Below are positions 39,001-48,000 of a stretch of 64,000 nucleotides of DNA, one piece after another; positions within the stretch are counted from its first letter, which is position 1, and each line of letters begins with the position of its first letter. The DNA comes from Molanna angustata (taxonomy: Eukaryota > Arthropoda > Insecta > Trichoptera > Molannidae). The notes beneath the pieces were generated by a model. That model searched no databases. It was not told where the DNA came from and worked only from the letters and a program-made list of their open reading frames with translations. The DNA is taken from contig OY754968.1 in assembly GCA_963576475.1 (NCBI GenBank), positions 19,826,734 to 19,890,733 on the forward strand, given 5' to 3'. The position numbers and the translations under genes are program-made.

Positions 39001-42000
39001 ATGGATATCCCACGCAGAAGCAGTTATACCCTTGTATGAAAGAACAGCCTACGTAACGTTATAGCGTATTATGCATATTGATTAAAGCAATATTGTTGCT
39101 TATGCATGCGTGTCTAACCTTTACAATGGAAAATAATATTTAAATAAATAATTATTCCAATGGTTAATTATCGACGAAGTTTTTATTTGGTAGAATTCCA
39201 TTATAAGTTTTATATATAATTAAAGTAAAGACTTTTTGATTCTACATTAATTTTTTATTCTGCGCGATAGGCCTATTTCGCCTTGTTAGGGCATTAGATA
39301 AGCTAGTTAATGCCCTAACAAGGCGAAATAGGCCTATCGCGCAGAATAAAAAATTAATGTAGAATCAAAAAGTCTTTACTTTAATTATATATAAAACTTA
39401 TTCCAATGGTGTTTAAATAAAAACTAAGATATGCATTTGGATCATAAATCATAATTTTGTATTGATTTTCATTATTATAGTGATGAATGAGACCAATACT
39501 GCATGAGTCATTGCAAGACCATGAGCAAAACCAGAAGTGCAAGACTAAGAGTCTTGAAAAAACACAGACAAATCATTCTAAAGATCTACTGTTCTTGGTT
39601 TTTTAAATAATTTTTCCCGAATATATTCACTTGGGTAGATCAAAAGTTGATTCGATGTTCTGTATAAATATATCGTTTTATAAACGCAAGAATTTCTTTC
39701 CTCTACAGTTTCATCATGATTACCTACAAACCATTTACATATTTTTTCAGTGGATTGCAAAAATTTGCACTTTGTATACGAGATCAAGATCAAAACCACA
39801 CCTGTAAATGCGAGACTTAACATTTGGATGCAGGACTTAAGTTATGTTTTGATCATCACTAATTAACCGAACGTTAATTCTCTCTACCTACCCCGCGAGG
39901 GACATGACGTGATGGTATGTGTGAATGTATGTACTAATTAACATACTGGATATATTACTGGATAATAATATAAGTGGGTTATTGAAACCTCTTGTGTTCT
40001 TTTTTTGAATGGTCCTATTATTGAGATTTTATTTAGATGCGTCTTTATATTGAAGTGCGTTTATTTTGAAAAGAACTTGGTGACTTTGGGGAGGTAATAA
40101 TTTCATTGTAATCTGATTTTAGTGAATTCGTACCAAAGCTTATTTATTTGTCCAATCGGCATGGTCACTGAACATTATCAATAGCAACGTTCTGGTGAAC
40201 TAAGATTCAAGTCGAGTCCATTGTTGCATTTACTGGTCAGTTGAAAAGAGTCATCTTAGATGAATATTCCATATACCTATTTACTATGTTTTTAATATTT
40301 ACAAATATTTTTATCCCGTCAGTTTTTAAAATGTTCACGTTTTCTTGACATTTCAATGATTTCAGCAATCGTTTCATGATAATTCATTAACTAATTCAAA
40401 TCTAATCTCTAATTACCGATAAATTAATGTAGTTGTACTTAAATGGATATCAAGTTATTTACTATTCAACTAATCAGACCATAAAATAACAAGCCCTATT
40501 TGAAACTTAAATGACAATAAACAATCAATTCAATTAATTAGTCGCGAAAATTTCCCGATGACTTGAAAATTCCTCATTCCATTCCTATTACCTAATATAA
40601 TAACGCCTGGTTTCTACAATCAGTATATACTTTACGAAGACTAATACGAATTAATTTATAGTAAGTAAAATATAAGGACGTATAATGAAGTAAAAGCAGT
40701 GTATTCACTGCATTGCCTTCTCTCTATTAATTCACTACCCTGTTCACTGTATAAAAATATGGGCAATTCAGTCTCACAGCAGCATATTAAAAATGTCCCA
40801 TTCTTTAATATTTAAAAGCATCTGAAGTAGGTAACAGTTTTAATTTTTCCAAAAAATCTAGAATTTCTAAATAGCAAGACAACGATTTCAAAACAATGTC
40901 AGTGGTAGAAAAAGTACAATAATTTGATTCCGTTTTTATTGTAATATCCAGATTATGTACGTCATTTTTTACCGACTACCAATAACGTAGGAAGTTATCT
41001 ATGTATGTTCAGCGATAACTTATTACCGAGCTGTATGATTTCGATGATTCTTTGTTCATTAGAAAGCGGGTGTCTTCCGATTGGTCTATTCAATTTGGTC
41101 AAGATCTGATCCATGAGAAAATCATCAATCTCTTCAATTTTCACTTCAGCGATAATAATTCTTTGCCACATTATTATATTTAATTATTACTTATTTAATA
41201 GGAACTTGCTTCAGAGGTGATGACACATAAAATTTCATCGAGTTCTGATGATGAAACTCATGTGAAATAATTATATTCTCTTTGCAAAGTCCGAATCTTC
41301 CGAATTCGTCGTCCGTCGTCGAAGAAAAGGATTACTTCTGGGGTGGTTCCAACTGAACTAAGCCAATAGATTTGACGATGGGAATCATAAGAAATCATGA
41401 AACTAATCAATTTGATTGAAGGATTTGCCTATAATTGTATAGGCGAATTGTATGAAAGATAATACCTATGTATATATCACTGAATTCTAATGATAATATA
41501 AATACGCTTAATCAAGATTGCTTTGTACATAAGTGTGTCTTAACTTGTGTTAATAAATAAGACACAATATGAAAACATGCATTAAATTCTACACGCATTT
41601 TGTCATCATCTACATAACTGTAGGTTGATCCTCAAGGATCACATAATATTATCTCATATACATGAGTAAATATGGCCTTAGAGACATTATTTCAAAACCG
41701 TGCATATCATTCATTTCTGTTAAATTGTTTTTATTTACATCATCCACTTATTTACATTCATCTTCGTCTTGTCTAGAAGGTATCATTCATATACAAATTT
41801 CACATACTCGTTATTAATATCAAATGCCATTATATTATTATCACTCCATTTTCCTCTTCTAACGTTTTATTCCTGTCTAATATATTAGGTATTTCTTCAT
41901 TTATTTATTTAAGACTTCTTTACACCTTGTGTTGGTGGCGAGTTGATTTCCAAAAAGCAATTTCATTCAACTAATCGGTGTTTCCATTCCAGAGCAGCGA

Positions 42001-45000
42001 GATTTTAATCTGATATTTTTTTTTTCTACGCACATGTCTTGAGACCGCCGCGCCCCGTTATTCTGCCTTCATATGAATTCTGCCTTGGCAATATCTCATG
42101 TGCATTCATTGCATTGCGATCCTACCTGAACTTCAAACAATTGGATCAACTATTGTAGTGCATAGAACATTTCACATCTGCCCCCTTATTCTCTCAATCG
42201 TCTTGTGATGACATTTTTATACAGTCTTTGCAATGTTATGAAAGAACATGACCGGTTTTACTTATCACTATGAATGTATTGGAATGGCGAACTAGATCGG
42301 GAAAAAGAAGTGTTGGAAGGCCCCAAACAAGGTGGTCTGACGATATTAAACGAGTGGCTGGAGGCGGATGGATGCGGTCTGCCCAGGAAAGTGAGCTGTG
42401 GAAGTTTCAGGGGGAGGCTTATGTCCATTACTGGACGAAGAAGAAGATGTATATGGAGCAACATTGTTAATCATATAATAATATGTTGTATTGTCGAAAT
42501 ATTCAGACATTTAATATATATGTACAATATTACTAGCTCGGTATCTGGCAATCTGCTGCTACCGAATTCTTGTTTTTTAAACACAAGATACGAAAAATTC
42601 AATTGAAACTACAATTTCAATCATCCATCTGGTTATACCAGTTGTTACAATTGACAACATTATTAAAACCCACTATTTTGAATATAATTTGTATTGATTT
42701 CAAAATAGTACCACACTTCAAATAAAATGCAGGTCATCAATACATCGCTCAATGTTTGTTGAATATTATGGAATAATAGTCAACATTGTTTTGCCAATAT
42801 CCAAATGCTAAATATAATATTTCCAGTTCAAAGCAATAACAAATAAACATAATATACCTATCCATAAACCAAATGGTTTTCTTGGCACACGGTAGACAGT
42901 TGTTAAATATTATACCTTTACATTAAGAATATTTAACCCAATATCTATAAATACATCTCTTGATTTTCATTACAATGTACTTAATAATTTATGGCAATAC
43001 TTAATCTACACATTGAAGTTGATTACACTAACATTTGCGAATATAATTACTTTAAAAAAAATGTCAAGTATAAGTTCTCCTATCGTTAAAAATTCTCCTA
43101 TCGTTAGTTGTAATATTCATAATTAATGTTGCTTGAACGACTTACATAACCTGCCGAATTATGGCCAATTGTGGTATACAGAGCAGCAGATATATAGTTT
43201 TAGCAATTTTGTCCTCAGTTATGAAATGAAAGATCTATCCAAACTTAGGATCCGTTGAATAAATCCGTTGAATACATGTAACTTATAAAGATCAATATTG
43301 ATATTCAATATGGGTTCGTTTAGGTAAATAATATCCCAGTTTTCCAACCCTTTTATTAGCGTTCTCTAACCCATCAAATATTTAGATAATAAGATACTTT
43401 TATTTTAATAATTTATACAAAATACAAAGGATTGAGGAATAATTTTATCACTTCACTGCCTAGAAACTGTACATTGTACATAGGTACACAATACACAAGA
43501 CAAATATTTTATCTTTTATGGTTTAAATATAGATACCTATGTACAGCTGTTATTGAGTGCATAAACATGCATGTTTTATGCTTATTTGTATAGGAATTTG
43601 TCTTTGTAACTACTTCGTTGAAAAGAGAATAAATAGGTATCTACTGCATACTGCATATACCTACATAACACAATGACTACGTAATTTCCTTGCCCTTGTT
43701 TAAACTAACATCGTTATTAATATCAAATAATCTGAGAGTTATAAGATGGGATAATTTAATGTGACATCATTAATTATATATACCTACATCATGTTGCCTT
43801 CAAATCAGCAATCGTTATCAAAAAATTGGAAGAAAAATTAAGTTTTTTCTCTGAAGACTATCCCAGACGAGTAGGTACCTACTTGTGTATAATAGAAATC
43901 GACTTACATCCAGAGGGAGATCAAAGTATTCCTGGATCGTACAAAGACGAAACCAACTGCAGAGAAATGGCCTAGGTGACATAATAAAGTGTGACGTTAT
44001 TTTACTAAACGTCATGTACAATTATTGGCTGGTCATGTAGTTACTGGCTACTGACTCCAAGTCGTGAAAGATCTTGTAGTTTTAATTGACGAGGATCTTT
44101 CGTGGCACGAACAATAAGTATCTCACGTAAGTAAAACCCTTTTATTAAGCATCCACTCTCTCAATAAATTCAAAAATGTTCTACATTTGTATTGCAAAAT
44201 AACCCTAGCACAATCACTTCTCCTTCCTTTACTTGACTATGCTGATGTATGTTATTTTGATGCGAACGAGGAGCATATCAACAAACTCGAGCGCCTCCAG
44301 AATGTTTGTATCCGCTTCATCTTTGTACTTAAAAAAATCGATCACATTTCCTCTTACCGTAATCTTCTCCATTGGCCTAAGATACGACAATGGCGAAATA
44401 TACATATTTTGTCACTTCTATACAATACGCTCTTTAACCCTAATTAAATTAAATTCACCAATTTACCTAATCACGCCAATCGCTTCGATCTGCTGAACAT
44501 ACTGCATTAACTATCCCAACTCACAACACTTAATTTTTCAGCTCTTCCTTTGAAGTACGTTCAGCAAGGTGAGATAGCTGCTGTATTATGAGTTATAATT
44601 ACAATCGATTAACTGGCATAGGTCACTTGTTTCATAATTGGATTGTATCTTGCAGGGAAAATCAAAAGGTACCCACTTCCTTCATCATAGGCTATGCCTA
44701 GTGAGAGGGCCAGTAGCAAAAATACAAACAAAAAGAGATAGCTTAAAATATGTAAGCACAAGTGAAATAATAAAATGATATTTTTTTAGAAATGGAATAA
44801 CTTATATTTACTTTTTTTCTACTATTTACGTATATAGTATATGCATATATTACCTACAATTGTTTTATATCTTATATCTACTCTATGTTTTGGATAGAAA
44901 TAAATAAATAATTCGCCATGTGCGAACTAAACAAGTTTTGCACGCCGCCATTTATGTGTGCTTTCTTGATAATCTTCAGAAATGAAAAGAAAGCCATAGA

Positions 45001-48000
45001 AAAATATGGTATTGCAATTCATAAAGTAGGTGCATTGGAGTATAATTTTTTACCAGCCAGTAACTGTATTACGTCTAATGTCACAGTGCATTTGAGTATG
45101 ATTTTTACCAGTCAGTAACTGTATGACGTTTAATAAAGTAACGTCACAACAGGGCCTATAACGACGAAGAGAGCTGACGAGCAACGATCCATAATGGGAA
45201 TGTTTTAAGTACCTTCATATCTGCATTGCTGACCATGAAAGAAAAGTACTATCTCTGTACCTACTGGCCACAGTGCCTAATCGAATACAGATGGTAGAGT
45301 AGAAAACTGGCGCGGTTATAAAGAAAATGTATTAGGTACGACGGTTGAATTATACACTGAAAAAAATAATTATGACGACCGAACTGGCTACCTGCGTTTT
45401 TAGCCAAACTTTTGTTATCAGTAATAAAAGTTAATCTATTTATGACTGTAGTGATCAGTTCAGGATACAAAATATTTACTAGCACAAAACGAACTGTTTT
45501 GTAGTCACTATCGTTCGTTTAATTTTAAAATAACTTTTTTTTTCAGTGTAACCACCAAGGTTATATGAAAATTTTGATTGTTGCATATATGCTAAATTTG
45601 GATTTTTCCCCTGTCGGGAGTCAATGATATTTTGTGACAAATTTTAACATCTCAATATTGAGTTCTTGGTTCTCCTATAATATTCCAACTTCGTCTCTAT
45701 TGAGATGTTTAAAATTTGTCATAGAATACCAAGGTTTTTTTGCTAATGTATATATAAGCAATTGAAGTGCCTTTTATATTCGAAAATCATGCAAAATATT
45801 TATGAGGCCATTCACTGCTATATACCTTATCAGTATTTTATGTAAGTAAACGAAATGAATACCTACCTTTAAATGAATACCTACCTAGAATACCTACCTT
45901 TTGTTTATAATAACAACTTCACTGTAGAAGTATTAAAAATACTTTGAACTGGTGTCGCAGATACTCATAACTAGCAGAGAGTACATTTTTCTAAAATTAT
46001 ATGAAAACTATTTTTTTAATCACCCGTCTCCCTCTTCGATCTACTGAACGTACCACACTTGTCCCCCTTTCAAGTACAATCAGTCAGACTATGAATTCAC
46101 CTAAGCGATAAAGTTACGTCAGCTATCTACACAAAATATTTAAAGTAAAACTGCAAAAACTGCTGCATCCTATCGTTCCCTCCTTCCTTTTTTCTAAGGC
46201 ATTAAATACTATTGTAACGAATTAACTGTTGAGACTTAATGTTACTAAGCCGGTGCCTCACAGCCGGCTTAGAATAGTGCCTCCACTCTTTTCTATTATT
46301 GTTTTCGAGTGTCCCGTAAGAGCCGGGTAATCGAAAATACAATAGGCAACTATAACATCTCACATAGTTCAGCAATGAGGTTCACCACCCATTCTGAATA
46401 TAGTGCCTTTTTAGGTGAGACGAGACTGGTGTGTGGGTATACCCAGATATGTTGTGTGGGTATACCCTTTTATAAGGCAATGCACACCCGCACACCTTTC
46501 GGTGGTTACCCCACATTGTGGGATATGCCGTGATGGAATAAATGAATGAATGAATGACTTAACGTACTCTGGTTGGTTCGAAGAGATTGCCTTATGGCAA
46601 TAAACCCGTCTTTGTGTAGGTAGGTACTTGCTGTATATAAATAAGTACCTACATAAATCTTCATGCATTCCCTAAATTAAGAAGATTATTGAAGTAGTTA
46701 TTATTATAAATTATAACTGAAGATATCCAATAATATTTGTTTCTATTTTGGATTTACGCAATCGTTAAAGTATTTAATTATTTTTGATGATAGTTATGCA
46801 TTATTTGCGTAGGTATATGCATTTAAAAAATATTCAGTTCCAGAATTTGTCTATTCCCGATGACGATGCATGAGAAAATTATTTTCAGCTTGATTCATTT
46901 GATAATTTGATCATATTTAAGAATTCTGTACTGACAGTTGTGTCAAATTACCTCGTTGAACAAACGATTTTCTGTACCTACTCAAACTCCCCACTATATC
47001 CTTGGACTAGTGATGAGTACCTTATAATATCCTCGTTCATAATTGTATTTGATATTTATTTATCAAGTTAGAACAACAAAACAATACAACAACAAACAAC
47101 AAACCTACAACAACAAACTTATATCGCCTGAAGTCACTCTTCTACATATTTAATGTGGCCTTGATTTTGAATCTACCTATATTTTTAAACTCAAGCACGA
47201 CTTGTCTACGTATGATAATCGTATTATGAACACTAAACAATTTACATACATGTCTGTCCGCATTGGAATTTCGCAATCGATGTTTAACTATCTCCCAGTT
47301 AGAGCTCAGAAACTTTCAGAATTTGTGTATTCCCGATGACAATGCATATTAAAACTGTTTTGAGCGTAATTAATTTGATATTTTGATAAAATTGAACAAT
47401 TTAGTATTTCATACAAAGTAATACAATTTAAATTATTGCATAAAACCAAGAATATTTATATTGAAAATACCATTCCAACGTGAAGAAAACTTTGAAAAGG
47501 ATATTCTATTTTTTTTTTATTTACTTTTTAATATAATCTCTCCGCCCAGCTAAAATGGTATTTTCATTTTTACTTTTTACTCCTCACTAACCCAAAGGGA
47601 TATAGTGGGGAGTTATGATTTGGCAATTTTTAAGGGTATTTTTTTATCGTAGATTATCAACTAGTATCACGCTAATATTGTATTGTGAAAGTTTCATCAC
47701 AATGTATCTGTGTGTGCTGTGTGCTGTCTGCTATGTACAGCGTGTTTAATTTACTTTATCGATTATACACTAAAGTACTCGTTCGATTCTTTTCAAATTT
47801 TGTAAATATGTATGTCTAATACTCGCTTAGACCCCATTAGATTTTGAAGGATATCTGATATATGAATAGTGCTTCTCAATTTTTTTAGTTGTCAAATATT
47901 TCAAAGTGACCCCATGCTCAGGAAACTTAAAATTTGAAATTTATATTTTCAAATTGGTAAAATAACACATCACTTCCGTAAAGTGGCATTGGAGAGTTTT

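Noticed and set aside
42258..42606. Overlapping small frames on both strands
   Set aside because: Shadows of one LINE C-terminal fragment ([12 protein letters not shown]) on the plus strand.
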